NCBI RefSeq assembly: GCF_012396235.1
Contig: NZ_JAAXPA010000009.1
Coordinates: 186,001-250,000, forward strand
Length of the DNA stretch: 64,000 nt
Direction of reading: 5' to 3'
Source: Rhodococcus opacus
GTDB lineage: Bacteria; Actinomycetota; Actinomycetes; Mycobacteriales; Mycobacteriaceae
Shown here: one piece after another, positions 9,085 through 18,542 of the stretch
Numbering within the stretch: the stretch's first letter is position 1
Layout: each line of letters starts with the position of its first letter
Notes under the pieces: model-generated
Databases searched by the model: none
What the model saw: only the letters and a program-made list of their open reading frames with translations
Told to the model about the DNA's origin: nothing
Made by a program: the position numbers and the translations under genes

Positions 9085-10937
9085 TGCTGCACCGCCTGTT
9101 CCGCTTCGCTGCTGACCGGGTGGCCGCTCACCGCGCCGTCGGACTTCGGATCCGGTTCCAGCGCAAACCAGAAGAATCCGTGACCGGGGAGTGTGATCAT
9201 GTACCCGTCCTCCCCGATGGAGGGGAAGGGAACGGAACCGGTGAGCTCCACGGGAATTCGGCCGGCGAACTGGGTGAGGTCCAGGATCACCGCCTGCGGG
9301 AACCTGGACAGGTTGTTGACGCACAGAATGACGTCGCTGTACGGCCGGTCCTGGCTCGGCGGCGTCTCCCGAACATACGACAGGACGGCCGGGTTCGCGC
9401 TGCCGAGTTCGGTGAACGACGCCGTTCCGAACGCCGGATGCTGTTTGCGGACCTGGATCAGGCGCCGGGTCCAGTGCAGCAACGAGTTGGTCGAGTTCAT
9501 CTGCGCCTCGACGTTCACCGACTGGTAGCCGTACGTGGGATCCATGATGACCGGCAAGTACATTCGCGCCGGGTCGGCGCGGGAGAATCCGGCGTTGCGG
9601 TCGGGAGTCCACTGCATCGGCGTGCGCACCGAGTCCCGATCGCCGAGCCAGATGTTGTCGCCCATGCCGATCTCGTCCCCGTAATAGAGGACGGGCGAAC
9701 CCGGCAGGCTCAGCAGCAGCGCGGTGAACAGCTCGAGCTGGTTGCGGTCGTTCTCGAGCAACGGAGCGAGACGTCGGCGGATGCCGATGTTCGCCTTCAT
9801 CCGCGGATCCTGTGCGTACTCGGAATACATGTAGTCGCGCTCCTCGTCCGACACCATTTCGAGCGTCAGCTCGTCGTGGTTCCGGAGAAAGATTCCCCAT
9901 TGGCACGAGCTCGGAATCGGTGGGGTCTGCGCGAGGATCTCGGAGATCGGGAACCGGTTCTGCCGCCGCACGGCCATGAAGATGCGAGGCATCAGCGGGA
10001 AGTGGAACGCCATGTGGCACTCGTCGCCCACGTCCGGTTCCCCGAAGTACTCCACGACGTCCGACGGCCACTGGTTGGCTTCGGCGAGCAGTGCCCGCCC
10101 CGGGTACTCGGCGTCGATGACTGCCCTGCACTTCTTGAGAAACGCATGGGTCTCGGGCAGGTTCTCGCAGTTGGTGCTCTCCCGCTCGAACAGATAGGGC
10201 ACGGCGTCCAACCGGAAGCCGTCGATTCCGAGGTCCAACCAGAACCGCAGCACGTCGATCATCGCGTCCTGGACGTCGGGATTGTCGTAGTTCAGGTCCG
10301 GCTGATGGGAGAAGAAGCGATGCCAGTAGTACTGCTTGCGCACCGGATCCCACGTCCAGTTGGACGTCTCCGTGTCGACGAAGATGATGCGCGCCTCCGG
10401 ATACCCTTCGTCACGGTCCGACCACACGTAGAAGTCGCCGTACGGGCCGTCGGGGTCGGCGCGCGACTCCTGGAACCATGCGTGCGTGTCGGACGTGTGG
10501 TTCATGACCAGGTCCGTGATGACTCTGATCCCGCGACGGTGCGCCTGATCGAACAGCTGGACGAAGTCGTCGACCGTCCCGAACTCGGGGAGCACGGCGC
10601 GGAAGTCGCGGATGTCGTATCCGCCGTCGCGCAACGGCGAATCGTAGAACGGTGGCAGCCACAGGCAGTCGACGCCGAGCCAGGACAGGTAGTCGAGTTT
10701 GGACGTCAGCCCCCGGAGATCGCCCGTTCCGTCGCCGGAGGAATCGAAGAACGCGCGGACCAGAACCTCGTAGAACACCGCGGTCTTGAACCACTCGCTG
10801 TCCACCTGCAGTTCTCTGGCGTGGAAGAAGTCCTCGGACCGGGCCTCGATGATGTGGCCTTCCAGGTCGTGCTCCGGCGGGGCCGCGCCCTCCCCGGACG
10901 GGTCGGCGAAGGCCGACGACGAATCTTCCAGGGGCAT
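9081..10937 (-). CDS. treS: trehalose synthase (maltose alpha-D-glucosyltransferase)
   Basis: Interconverts trehalose and maltose. A GH13 protein of 618 residues with all conserved regions: DLVMNHTSD (region I), [12 protein letters not shown] with the nucleophile Asp, LLAEANQW with the acid/base Glu, and [11 protein letters not shown] (region IV). The opening [21 protein letters not shown] is characteristic of TreS. The frame is open to 11102, but ATG 10937 has a GAGG 8 bases upstream and gives the family N-terminus. With mak directly downstream it feeds maltose into maltose-1-phosphate; glgE itself is not in this window. Confidence 0.95.
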   Translation of the reverse strand: MPLEDSSSAFADPSGEGAAPPEHDLEGHIIEARSEDFFHARELQVDSEWFKTAVFYEVLVRAFFDSSGDGTGDLRGLTSKLDYLSWLGVDCLWLPPFYDSPLRDGGYDIRDFRAVLPEFGTVDDFVQLFDQAHRRGIRVITDLVMNHTSDTHAWFQESRADPDGPYGDFYVWSDRDEGYPEARIIFVDTETSNWTWDPVRKQYYWHRFFSHQPDLNYDNPDVQDAMIDVLRFWLDLGIDGFRLDAVPYLFERESTNCENLPETHAFLKKCRAVIDAEYPGRALLAEANQWPSDVVEYFGEPDVGDECHMAFHFPLMPRIFMAVRRQNRFPISEILAQTPPIPSSCQWGIFLRNHDELTLEMVSDEERDYMYSEYAQDPRMKANIGIRRRLAPLLENDRNQLELFTALLLSLPGSPVLYYGDEIGMGDNIWLGDRDSVRTPMQWTPDRNAGFSRADPARMYLPVIMDPTYGYQSVNVEAQMNSTNSLLHWTRRLIQVRKQHPAFGTASFTELGSANPAVLSYVRETPPSQDRPYSDVILCVNNLSRFPQAVILDLTQFAGRIPVELTGSVPFPSIGEDGYMITLPGHGFFWFALEPDPKSDGAVSGHPVSSEAEQAVQQ

Positions 10938-11089
10938 AAGCACCTCGGTTCGCGACTCGATCACAGGAACAGGGGCGTTCCCCGGACACGTGCCTCGATC
11001 GTAGGTCGGTCCTGCCCGAACCGCTGGGGACGCGCGCAGCGTGTCGATCGAGGACAGTAGGTGTCCGCTATTGCCGCCACACTGGGTGC

Positions 11090-11641
11090 ATGACCGAATC
11101 ACCCAGCACCCAGAACCTCATCTCCGACGAGCGCGGACTCCTTCTCCTCATGCTGGACAACCAGCGCACCGCCTTCCGCAACGCGCTGTCCGGGCTGACC
11201 GAGGAGCAGGCCCGCAGTGTGCCCAGCGCCAGCGAGTTGAGCCTGGCGTCACTCCTCAAGCACGTGATCGACGGCGAGGAGGCGATGACCTCCCGCATCA
11301 CCGGGGCCCCGCGCGATGTCGGCGACGATCCGGTGGCAGCGTGGATGGCCGCATGGAACGTCGCCGAGGACGAGACCGTCGACGTTCTCCTCGCCCGCTT
11401 GGACGACGCACAGCGCGCCACCGAGGCCGCGGTCGCAGCCGAAACCGATCTGGATCGCGACGTCGACCTGCCCGCCGACGTGGCGCAGTGGATGGCGTCG
11501 GGAGTCACCTTCACGGTCCGCTACATGCTGCTGCACCAGATCGAGGAACTCGCCCGGCACGCCGGTCACGCCGACATCATCCGGCAATCCCTCGACGGTG
11601 CACGCGCCGATACGCTGGCCGGCGGCGGCAGCTGGTCCTGA
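11090..11641 (+). CDS. DinB/DUF664-like protein
   Basis: A 183-residue predicted four-helix-bundle protein of the DinB/YfiT-like superfamily. The N-terminus [28 protein letters not shown] and the metal-ligand-type histidines in [11 protein letters not shown] and [20 protein letters not shown] match the DUF664 subfamily, in which three histidines bind a divalent metal. In actinobacteria some members are mycothiol-dependent transferases, but this cannot be assigned from sequence alone. It is divergent from treS, with 150 bp between, and runs towards the secreted protein gene. Confidence 0.82.
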   Translation: MTESPSTQNLISDERGLLLLMLDNQRTAFRNALSGLTEEQARSVPSASELSLASLLKHVIDGEEAMTSRITGAPRDVGDDPVAAWMAAWNVAEDETVDVLLARLDDAQRATEAAVAAETDLDRDVDLPADVAQWMASGVTFTVRYMLLHQIEELARHAGHADIIRQSLDGARADTLAGGGSWS

Positions 11642-11718
11642 CTGTTTCCACTCTCTCGGGTAAATTCTCCGCTCGGGCGCGCTGCAGAGCTGCCCGGACG
11701 AGACAACGAGGAGTTCAG

Positions 11719-12360
11719 GTGGACGGTATGAGCGTGATGCGACGCACGATCGCGGCGGCAACGGTCGGTATCGCGGCGACTTTCGGCCTCTCGGGCACGG
11801 CAGCGGCGGAACCGGCCACCCCGGACGTCCCCGGACTCGCCGAACTGCGCACCCAGGCCGACAAGCCCGAGGAGAAGGCCGCGGTCGAGGCGCTGGCCAC
11901 GTCGACCGTGCTGCATGATGTCGCGGGCGCGTACACGCCGTTCCTCTACACCGCACCGACCGTGGGTTGCGGCACCGTCGCACCGGTCACGCTGACGCTG
12001 GCGTCGGGCACCACCGGGCCCACCGCCGAGGTGAAGGCCAACGAGATCAGCTTCCAGGCTCTCTCCGCGTACCCCGGTGTCGTGAAGTCGTCGGGACTCA
12101 ACGTCGCGTGGATCAACACCAACACCGGCGCCAGCGGAATCCTGCCCCTCGACGGCGTCACCGACGGCGGCTACCCGGCGCTGAACAAGGTCGTGACGAC
12201 GGGGCCGGGCACCGTCGTGGCATCGATCTTCGGCACCGTCGGTTACACCAACGCGACGTGCTACGTGCTGCCGACCGTCGGTTCGTTCTTCGTTCCCGAG
12301 GAGGGGCCGCTGCCCGCCGAGGCGGCACAGCCCGCCCCGGCTCCCGCTCCCCCGGCGTAA
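11719..12360 (+). CDS. secreted protein of unknown function
   Basis: A 213-residue exported protein. A basic N-terminus (VMRRTIAAATV) and hydrophobic core end in an AxA cleavage site (GTAAAEPA), with no lipobox, so it should be released or bound to the envelope. The mature part is beta-rich with two cysteines (VGCGTV, NATCYV) and ends in a Pro/Ala tail (PAPAPAPPA). GTG 11719 sits 5 bases after GAGGAG and is the better start; ATG 11728 is possible. I do not recognise the family. A strong terminator follows at 12385. Confidence 0.75.
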   Translation: MDGMSVMRRTIAAATVGIAATFGLSGTAAAEPATPDVPGLAELRTQADKPEEKAAVEALATSTVLHDVAGAYTPFLYTAPTVGCGTVAPVTLTLASGTTGPTAEVKANEISFQALSAYPGVVKSSGLNVAWINTNTGASGILPLDGVTDGGYPALNKVVTTGPGTVVASIFGTVGYTNATCYVLPTVGSFFVPEEGPLPAEAAQPAPAPAPPA

Positions 12361-12384
12361 TCGCCGGGGGATCCCGTTCGGGAC

Positions 12385-12415
12385 GGCCGCGCGAGAACTA
12401 CTCGCGCGGCCTTTT
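12385..12415 (+). terminator. intrinsic terminator after the secreted-protein gene
   Basis: Perfect 11-bp stem GGCCGCGCGAG / CTCGCGCGGCC (12385-12395 with 12401-12411), loop AACTA, followed by TTTT. The TAG stop of the convergent DEAD-box gene is in the loop (12398-12400), so the same hairpin also encodes the last codons of that protein. Confidence 0.85.
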
Positions 12416-14158
12416 CCGGCTGTCCCGGTCGCGCTGGAACTTTCCGCCTGCCCGATCGTCGCGGCCACCGCGCGGCCGACCCGACGGCGGACCCGAATCG
12501 GGCTGCAGCTGAATCAGCACACCGGAGATCCGGGTACGGCGCAGGGCTTCGAGGGTCTCGCTGGACAGGTCGGCGGGCAACTCCACCAGGCTGTGGTCCG
12601 GGCGGATGCTGATGTGCCCGAAGTCGCTGCGCCGCAGCCCACCCTCGTTCGCGATGGCACCGACGATCGCACCGGGCACCACACGGTGCCGCTTGCCGAC
12701 CGCGATGCGGTACGTCGCGAGCTCCTGGCCCTCCGGTCCACGCGACCGCGTCGGGGGGCCGTCGTCGAAACGGCGCGCCGGGCGTTCGCGGGGCTCACGC
12801 TCGCGGCGGGGCGCGGGCGGCGGTTCGGGCGCCATGAGGAACGCCTCACCGTCGCGCGACTGCACCGCGAGCGCGGCGGCGATGTCGGCGAGCGGGACGT
12901 CGTGCTCCTGCTCGTAGTCCTCGATCATCTTGCGGAACAACGCCAGGTTGTCGGACGTGAGGCTCTCGGTGATCGAGTCGCCGAACTTGGCCACACGCTG
13001 CGCGTTGACGTCGTCGACGCTGGGCAGCTGCATCTCGGCCAGCGGCTGACGGGTCGCCTTCTCGATGGCCTTGAGCAGGTGACGCTCGCGCCGCGCCACG
13101 AACAGCAGCGCCTCGCCGGCGCGCCCGGCGCGACCGGTGCGGCCGATCCGGTGGACGTACGACTCCGTGTCGTGCGGGATGTCGTAGTTGACGACGTGGG
13201 AGATGCGGTCCACGTCCAGACCACGCGCGGCCACATCGGTGGCCACGAGGATGTCGAGGGCGCCGCTCTTGAGCTGGCCGATGGTCCGTTCACGCTGCGC
13301 CTGCACGATGTCGCCGTTGATCGCCGACGCGGAGAATCCGCGCGAGCGCAGTCGTTCCGCGAGGTCTTCGGTGGCCTGCTTGGTGCGCACGAAGATGATC
13401 ATCGCCTCGAAGTCCTCGACCTCGAGGACACGCGTCAAGGCGTCGAGCTTGCGCTGGTGCGCCACCTGGACGTACCGCTGCGAGATGTTGGAGGCCGTCG
13501 ACGTCTTCGACTTCATCGTGATCTCGACGGGGTCGTGCATGTACTGCTTCGAGATCTTGCGGATGGCCCCCGGCATCGTCGCCGAGAACAGCGCCACCTG
13601 CTTGTACTCCGGAGTGTCGGCGAGGATGCGCTCGACGTCCTCCTGGAAACCCATCTTCAGCATCTCGTCGGCCTCGTCCAGGACGAGGTACGAGAGCTTG
13701 GACAGGTCGAGCGTGCCCTTCTCCAGGTGGTCGATCACCCGACCGGGCGTGCCCACCACGACGTGAGCGCCGCGCCGCAGCCCCGACAACTGGACGCCAT
13801 AGCTCTGACCGCCGTAGATGGGCAGGACGTGCAGGCCCGGAATATGGGCGGAGTACTTGCCGAACGCCTCCGCGACCTGCAGCGCCAGTTCCCTCGTCGG
13901 CGCGAGAACCAACGCCTGCGGCGACTTCTGCGTCAGGTCGATCTTCGAGAGGATCGGTACCGCGAACGCAGCGGTCTTGCCGGTGCCGGTCTGCGCCAGG
14001 CCGACGACGTCGTTGCCGGCGAGGAGGGGCGGAATGGTGGCTGCCTGGATCGGCGAAGGCGACTCGTAGCCCACATCGGACAGTGCCTTCAAGACCCGAT
14101 CATCGATGTCGAGGTCGGCAAAAGTGGGGGGTTCGGGGTCACGCTCGATATCACTCAT
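12398..14158 (-). CDS. deaD: DEAD-box RNA helicase (DeaD/CsdA family)
   Basis: ATP-dependent RNA helicase for mRNA or ribosome metabolism. The 586-residue protein contains a Q motif (FADLDIDDRVLKALSDVGYESPSP, reported here in part), motif I AQTGTGKT, Ia PTRELALQ, II DEAD in VLDEADEML, III SAT, and motif VI HRIGRTGRAGRAG. A DbpA-like RNA-binding domain (YRIAVGKRHRVVPGAIVGAI) follows, then an Arg/Gly/Asp-rich tail that should bind RNA. The frame is open to 14824, but ATG 14158 gives the family start MSDIERDPEPPTF. It is divergent from the nitrilase gene. Confidence 0.93.
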   Translation of the reverse strand: MSDIERDPEPPTFADLDIDDRVLKALSDVGYESPSPIQAATIPPLLAGNDVVGLAQTGTGKTAAFAVPILSKIDLTQKSPQALVLAPTRELALQVAEAFGKYSAHIPGLHVLPIYGGQSYGVQLSGLRRGAHVVVGTPGRVIDHLEKGTLDLSKLSYLVLDEADEMLKMGFQEDVERILADTPEYKQVALFSATMPGAIRKISKQYMHDPVEITMKSKTSTASNISQRYVQVAHQRKLDALTRVLEVEDFEAMIIFVRTKQATEDLAERLRSRGFSASAINGDIVQAQRERTIGQLKSGALDILVATDVAARGLDVDRISHVVNYDIPHDTESYVHRIGRTGRAGRAGEALLFVARRERHLLKAIEKATRQPLAEMQLPSVDDVNAQRVAKFGDSITESLTSDNLALFRKMIEDYEQEHDVPLADIAAALAVQSRDGEAFLMAPEPPPAPRREREPRERPARRFDDGPPTRSRGPEGQELATYRIAVGKRHRVVPGAIVGAIANEGGLRRSDFGHISIRPDHSLVELPADLSSETLEALRRTRISGVLIQLQPDSGPPSGRPRGGRDDRAGGKFQRDRDSRKRPRE

Positions 14159-14266
14159 TGACCAGCAGTTTAGTGCACGAGTCCACAGTGCATCGCCACG
14201 CCGCGGAAATACGCGGCGACCGGGACGGGAGACACCTGCCGCACCTCGTCGCCTAGCGTGGACGGC

Positions 14267-15064
14267 ATGGTCGATGTCGCTGTCATTCAGTTCGCTCCCG
14301 GTCAGGACAAGCAGGAGAACCTGCGCACCCTCCGCACGCTCGCCGCCGAGGCCGCGGGCCGCGGCGCGAAGGTGGTGGTGGCGCCGGAGTACGCGATGTT
14401 CACGGCGCCGAGAACGGACGAGCGGATCGTCGAGTCGGCCGAGGGCCTGGACGGCGAGTTCGTCAGCGGGCTGGCCGCGACCGCGAAGGAACTCGAGGTC
14501 CACCTGATTGCCGGGGTCAACGAGCAGTTGCCCGGGGACGATCACATCTCCAACACCCTCGTCGCGCTCGGACCGGGCGGCGACATCGTCGCCACCTACC
14601 GCAAACTCCACCTGTACGACGCGTTCGGCTACAAGGAATCCGACGTCATCCGCGCCGGGGAGATCGGCGCCCCGGAGACCTTCGCCGTCGACGGCCTCAC
14701 GTTCGGCATGCAGACCTGCTACGACCTCCGGTTCCCCGAGGTCACCCGCCGCATCGTCGACGCGGGCGCCGACGTGCTGCTGCTGCCCGCACAGTGGGTG
14801 CCCGGACCGTTGAAGGAGGACCACTGGTCCACTCTCGTGCGGGCACGCGCCATCGAAAACACCGTGTACGTGGCCGCCGCCGACCAGAGCGCGCGCACCG
14901 GGGCCGGCAACAGCATGATCGTCGATCCGATGGGCGTGACCCTCGCCTCCCTCGGTGAGCGGGTGGGTACAGCGGTCGCGGCGGTCAGCGCGGAGCGGAT
15001 CACCGAGGTGCGGGAGAAGAACCCCGCCCTCGCCCTGCGCCGATTCACCGTCAGCGAGATCTGA
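14267..15064 (+). CDS. carbon-nitrogen hydrolase (nitrilase superfamily)
   Basis: Hydrolyses a non-peptide C-N bond, probably an omega-amide or similar small amide. The 265-residue protein has the Glu-Lys-Cys triad: Glu in VVAPEYAMF, Lys in TYRKLHLYD, Cys in MQTCYDLRFPE. Length and the KLHLYD motif fit the Nit1/Nit2-like branch, so deaminated glutathione-type or omega-amidase activity is possible. The start is ATG 14267; GTG 14258 is an in-frame alternative three codons upstream. No operon partner is evident. Confidence 0.88.
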   Translation: MVDVAVIQFAPGQDKQENLRTLRTLAAEAAGRGAKVVVAPEYAMFTAPRTDERIVESAEGLDGEFVSGLAATAKELEVHLIAGVNEQLPGDDHISNTLVALGPGGDIVATYRKLHLYDAFGYKESDVIRAGEIGAPETFAVDGLTFGMQTCYDLRFPEVTRRIVDAGADVLLLPAQWVPGPLKEDHWSTLVRARAIENTVYVAAADQSARTGAGNSMIVDPMGVTLASLGERVGTAVAAVSAERITEVREKNPALALRRFTVSEI

Positions 15065-15123
15065 ACGGCCCGATCGGGAGTAGCGTCGGAGACGAACCGT
15101 TCTCCTCGATCACGGAGCGTTCG

Positions 15124-15753
15124 ATGTTGTACACCAGTCGCGCCGACGCCGGCCGCAGACTGGCCGCCGCATTGGAGCACCTGCGCGGCACCGATCTGGT
15201 GGTGCTCGGTCTGCCGCGGGGCGGCGTCCCCGTCGCGTTCGAGATCGCTGCCGCCCTGTCTGCGCCCCTCGACGTGGTCCTCGTCCGCAAACTGGGTGTC
15301 CCGTGGCAGCCGGAACTCGCCATGGGCGCCATCGGTGAGGGTGAATCCCGGGTGATCAACGACGACGTCATCCGCATCGCCCGGATCAGCAAGACCGCAC
15401 TCGCCATGGTCGAGGCGAAGGAGCGCCGCGAACTCGAACGGCGGGCGCGGGTGCTGCGCGGCGGGAAACCGCGCGTGTCGCTCAAGGGCCGCACGGCCGT
15501 CCTCGTCGACGACGGCATGGCCACGGGCGCGACCGCGGCGGTGGCCTGCCAATCGGTGAAGAAGCTGGGCGCGGCACGCGTGATCGTCGCGGTCCCCGTG
15601 GCGGCCCCGGAGGCCGTCGGACGTCTGCGCGTGACCGCCGACGAGGTGGTCTGCCCGTACATCCCGGCCGATCTCGGCGGAGTCGGCAACGCGTACGACG
15701 ATTTCCATCAACTCTCGGACAGCGAGGTCACAGACCTTTTGGCCCACCACTGA
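15124..15753 (+). CDS. phosphoribosyltransferase domain protein
   Basis: A 209-residue type I PRTase-fold protein. The PRPP-binding signature is VLVDDGMATGATAA (about residue 130), and the N-terminal loop GLPRGGVPVAFEIA with the following VLVRKLGVP matches the family of standalone PRTases often found near dienelactone-hydrolase or universal-stress genes. The substrate base is unknown and a phosphatase-like or regulatory role is possible. It lies 59 bases after the nitrilase gene on the same strand. Confidence 0.85.
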   Translation: MLYTSRADAGRRLAAALEHLRGTDLVVLGLPRGGVPVAFEIAAALSAPLDVVLVRKLGVPWQPELAMGAIGEGESRVINDDVIRIARISKTALAMVEAKERRELERRARVLRGGKPRVSLKGRTAVLVDDGMATGATAAVACQSVKKLGAARVIVAVPVAAPEAVGRLRVTADEVVCPYIPADLGGVGNAYDDFHQLSDSEVTDLLAHH

Positions 15754-15852
15754 CGGTGGTTCTCGAGGAATCTTCAGCTCCAGTGCAACGTTCCCGGAGG
15801 CCCTGTCGATACACCGGACAGAGCACAGAACAGACTGCCTTTGGAGGATCTC

Positions 15853-16557
15853 GTGACCGTCTCTGCCGATACCGTCGAAACCGTCGTCACCGCGTGCCTC
15901 GACCGATTGGGAGACCCGTCCGGCTGGGTCACCTCCGATGCCTACCGGCACAGCCTCGCTCTCTGCATCATCGAATCGGTGCAGTCGAGCGCCGGGCACA
16001 GCGAGGTCGCCGTCGTCGACCGCTATCTGGCGTACCGGCGGGCGCACCCCGATCAGCCCCTCACCGACGGCGCGCGCGACCTTCTCCGCACGTTCGAGGA
16101 GGCGGGCAGCTCGGATCAGTGGGCGGGCAAGGTCGGTTCGTACAAGAGGCGGTACTCCGCGACCGGTGTGCCGATCGAAGCGCGCCACATCCAGCTGGCG
16201 GCGGAGCGACTACACCAGCTCCGGATCAACAGCATCGACGACCTTCTCGAGGCCGCCCGGGACGAAGCCGCCCTGGAGCAGATCCACGACGCGTGGATCG
16301 AGGTGTGCGGTGAGAGCAGCGACGTCACGTGGGCGCATTTCCTGATGCTCGCCGGGATCCCCGGGGTCCGGCCGAATCGGGTGGCGGACGTGTTCATCAG
16401 CGGCGCGCTCGGCATTTCGGAAGCCACCGACGACGGCCTCGCCGAGGAGATTCTCGAGGCGACCGCCACCGAACTCGGTGTCGATCCGGACCAGTTGAAC
16501 TACGCGATCCGGCGCTGGCTGTCGGCCAACTCGCGCCGTCTGGAAGAGGCCGCCTGA
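15853..16557 (+). CDS. hypothetical protein, mostly alpha-helical
   Basis: A 234-residue soluble protein of unknown function. GTG 15853 follows GGAGG (15843-15847) by five bases, which decides the start over the TTG at 15841. Much of it is amphipathic helix. A segment near residue 175 (LAGIPGVRPNRVADVFI) resembles the turn of helix-hairpin-helix DNA-binding motifs, but a single motif is weak evidence. No catalytic pattern or membrane segment is seen. It is upstream of, and possibly in the transcript before, the long-chain acyl-CoA synthetase, although a Crp-like site intervenes. Confidence 0.75.
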   Translation: MTVSADTVETVVTACLDRLGDPSGWVTSDAYRHSLALCIIESVQSSAGHSEVAVVDRYLAYRRAHPDQPLTDGARDLLRTFEEAGSSDQWAGKVGSYKRRYSATGVPIEARHIQLAAERLHQLRINSIDDLLEAARDEAALEQIHDAWIEVCGESSDVTWAHFLMLAGIPGVRPNRVADVFISGALGISEATDDGLAEEILEATATELGVDPDQLNYAIRRWLSANSRRLEEAA

Positions 16558-16649
16558 GTTATCAGTTTACGCCGAGTTACACTTATCTCCGCTGGTCAGA
16601 CACGAAATACACATAACGGACATCGACCCTGGTGCGAAACTGGGACAAA

Positions 16650-16665
16650 TGTGATCGAATGCACA
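16650..16665. promoter_or_regulatory. Crp/GlxR-like operator upstream of long-chain acyl-CoA synthetase
   Basis: TGTGATCGAATGCACA fits TGTGA-N6-TCACA at nine of ten fixed positions and ends 31 bases before GTG 16697. It parallels the perfect site before the other acyl-CoA synthetase at 3087. Regulator identity is inferred from the consensus only. Confidence 0.42.
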
Positions 16666-16696
16666 TCCGTCATGTCGTTTCAGTGGAGGGGTCATA

Positions 16697-18484
16697 GTGC
16701 GTGAATTCTCGGTACCGCAGTCGTTCTCAATTCCGGAGGACGCCTCCATGGCGGACACGGTCTTCCGTCATGCCGAGGAAGACCCGAAGTTCGTTCCGTT
16801 CAAGCGCCCCGGCAACGGTGGGTGGGTAGACGTCACCGCCGCGGAGTTCGCGGAGCAGGTCTCCGCCGTCGCGAAGGGCCTCATCGCTTCCGGCGTCGAG
16901 CTCGGTGACCGCGTCGCGATCCTGTCGGCGACCCGGTACGAGTGGGTCGTCATCGATTACGCGATCTGGACGGCAGGCGGGTGCACCGTCGCCATCTACG
17001 AAACGTCCGCACCCGATCAGGCCAAGTGGATCCTCGAAGACTCCGGCACGTCGCTGCTGGTCGTCGAGAACGCCAAGCAGGCCGACGCGCTGAAGGTCGT
17101 CACCGACGCCGCGCCGGACCTGCGTGAGGTTCTGCAGATCGAGGGCGGCGCGATCGACGAACTGTCGAAGCGCGGCGAAGGCGTCACCGACGAGCAGTTG
17201 CACGAGCGTCGTCACCAGGTGCGCGCGTCCTCCCCCGCGACCCTCATCTACACGTCGGGCACCACGGGCCGCCCCAAGGGCGTGCAGTTGACGCACTCCA
17301 ACTTCTACGCGGAGTCCGCGGCCGTGAAGCTGGCGCTCAGCGACGCGATGTACGCAGGCAGGCGCACCCTGATGTTCCTGCCCCTCGCGCACGTCTTCGC
17401 CCGCGCCATCTCCTTCGGTGCGTTCGACGCCAAGGTCACGGTCGCGCACACCGCCGACCTCACCACGCTGCTCGACCAGTTCGCCGCGTTCAAGCCGCAC
17501 TTCATCCTGTCGGTGCCGCGGGTGTTCGAGAAGGTCTACAACTCCGCCAAGCAGAAGGCGTACGACGGCGGCAAGGGCAGCATCTTCGAGAAGGCGTCCG
17601 CCACGGCCATCGCGTACAGCGAGGCGCAGGACAACGGCGGCGCCGGGCTGGGCCTCAAGCTCAAGCACGCCCTGTTCGACAAGCTCGTCTACTCGAAGCT
17701 GCGCACCGCCCTCGGCGGCGAGTGCGACCGCGCCGTCTCCGGTGGCGCCGCACTCGGTGCACGCCTCGGTCATTTCTTCCGCGGCATCGGTGTCCCGGTG
17801 TACGAGGGCTACGGCCTCACGGAGACGAGCGCCGCCATCTCCGTGAACACCACCCGCGCACAGAAGGTCGGCACCGTCGGCAAGCCGATCGACGGCCATG
17901 CCGCGAAGATCGGTGAGGACGGCGAACTGCTCCTGACGGGTCCCGTGGTGTTCGGCGGTTACTGGCACAACGAGCAGGCCACCGCGGATTCGATCCGGGA
18001 CGGCTGGTTCCACACCGGCGATCTCGGCTCGATCGACGAAGAGGGCTACATCTCCATCACCGGCCGCAAGAAGGAAATCATCGTCACCGCGGGCGGCAAG
18101 AACGTCGCGCCTGCGGTCCTCGAGGACGCACTCCGCGCGCACCCGCTGATCAGCCAGTGCCTCGTCGTCGGTGACGGCAAGCCGTTCATCGGCGCGCTCA
18201 TCACCCTCGACTCCGAAACCCTGCCGGGCTGGAAGGAACGCCACGGACTGGCCGCCGACACCCCGGTGTCCGAACTGGTGAAGAACCCCGACCTGGTCGC
18301 CGAGATCGACGAGGCCGTGGCCGAGGGCAACACGAAGGTGTCCAACCCGGAGCGGATCAAGAAGTACCGCATCCTCGAGGTCGACTTCACGCAGGAGACC
18401 GGTGAGCTCACGCCCACGCTGAAGCTCAAGCGGAACGTCATCCACAAGGAGCACGGCGCGGCCATCGAGGCCATCTACGCGTAG
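16697..18484 (+). CDS. long-chain fatty-acid-CoA ligase (FadD15-like)
   Basis: Activates long-chain fatty acids to acyl-CoA. The 595-residue protein has P-loop YTSGTTGRPKG (about residue 188), GYGLTETSAAIS, the segment GDLGSIDEEGYISITGRKKE, and ITVAGGKNVAP, the AGGKNVAP form being typical of long-chain (FACS) ligases. The C-terminus contains the LTPTLKLKRNV lysine region. Its opening MREFSVPQSF and overall arrangement match mycobacterial FadD15-type proteins. GTG 16697 is preceded by GGAGGGG at a good distance. A 21-bp perfect hairpin ends the transcript. Confidence 0.93.
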   Translation: MREFSVPQSFSIPEDASMADTVFRHAEEDPKFVPFKRPGNGGWVDVTAAEFAEQVSAVAKGLIASGVELGDRVAILSATRYEWVVIDYAIWTAGGCTVAIYETSAPDQAKWILEDSGTSLLVVENAKQADALKVVTDAAPDLREVLQIEGGAIDELSKRGEGVTDEQLHERRHQVRASSPATLIYTSGTTGRPKGVQLTHSNFYAESAAVKLALSDAMYAGRRTLMFLPLAHVFARAISFGAFDAKVTVAHTADLTTLLDQFAAFKPHFILSVPRVFEKVYNSAKQKAYDGGKGSIFEKASATAIAYSEAQDNGGAGLGLKLKHALFDKLVYSKLRTALGGECDRAVSGGAALGARLGHFFRGIGVPVYEGYGLTETSAAISVNTTRAQKVGTVGKPIDGHAAKIGEDGELLLTGPVVFGGYWHNEQATADSIRDGWFHTGDLGSIDEEGYISITGRKKEIIVTAGGKNVAPAVLEDALRAHPLISQCLVVGDGKPFIGALITLDSETLPGWKERHGLAADTPVSELVKNPDLVAEIDEAVAEGNTKVSNPERIKKYRILEVDFTQETGELTPTLKLKRNVIHKEHGAAIEAIYA

Positions 18485-18496
18485 GCGGCTCCGCCG

Positions 18497-18542
18497 CCCG
18501 TGAGTGGTCGAGGAGTCCGGAGACTCCTCGACCACTCACGGG
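18497..18542. terminator. perfect 21-bp inverted repeat, bidirectional terminator or dispersed palindrome
   Basis: Arms 18497-18517 and 18522-18542 are perfectly complementary over 21 bp (CCCGTGAGTGGTCGAGGAGTC on the left) around a CGGA loop. It lies between the convergent acyl-CoA synthetase and alpha/beta hydrolase genes and includes the stop codon of the latter (18536-18538). There is no T-run on either side, so it may work as a T-less terminator or be a copy of a dispersed intergenic palindrome. Confidence 0.7.

Noticed and set aside
9085-10353. Upstream extension of the maltokinase frame, giving an 890-residue reading
   Set aside because: It runs on the same strand in another frame of treS, is Arg/Pro-rich noise, and the GTG at 9084 with 4-bp overlap is the right start.
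9081-10937. TreS as a TreS-Mak fusion
   Set aside because: TreS ends with a TGA at 9081-9083 and Mak has its own overlapping GTG; the genes are coupled, not fused.
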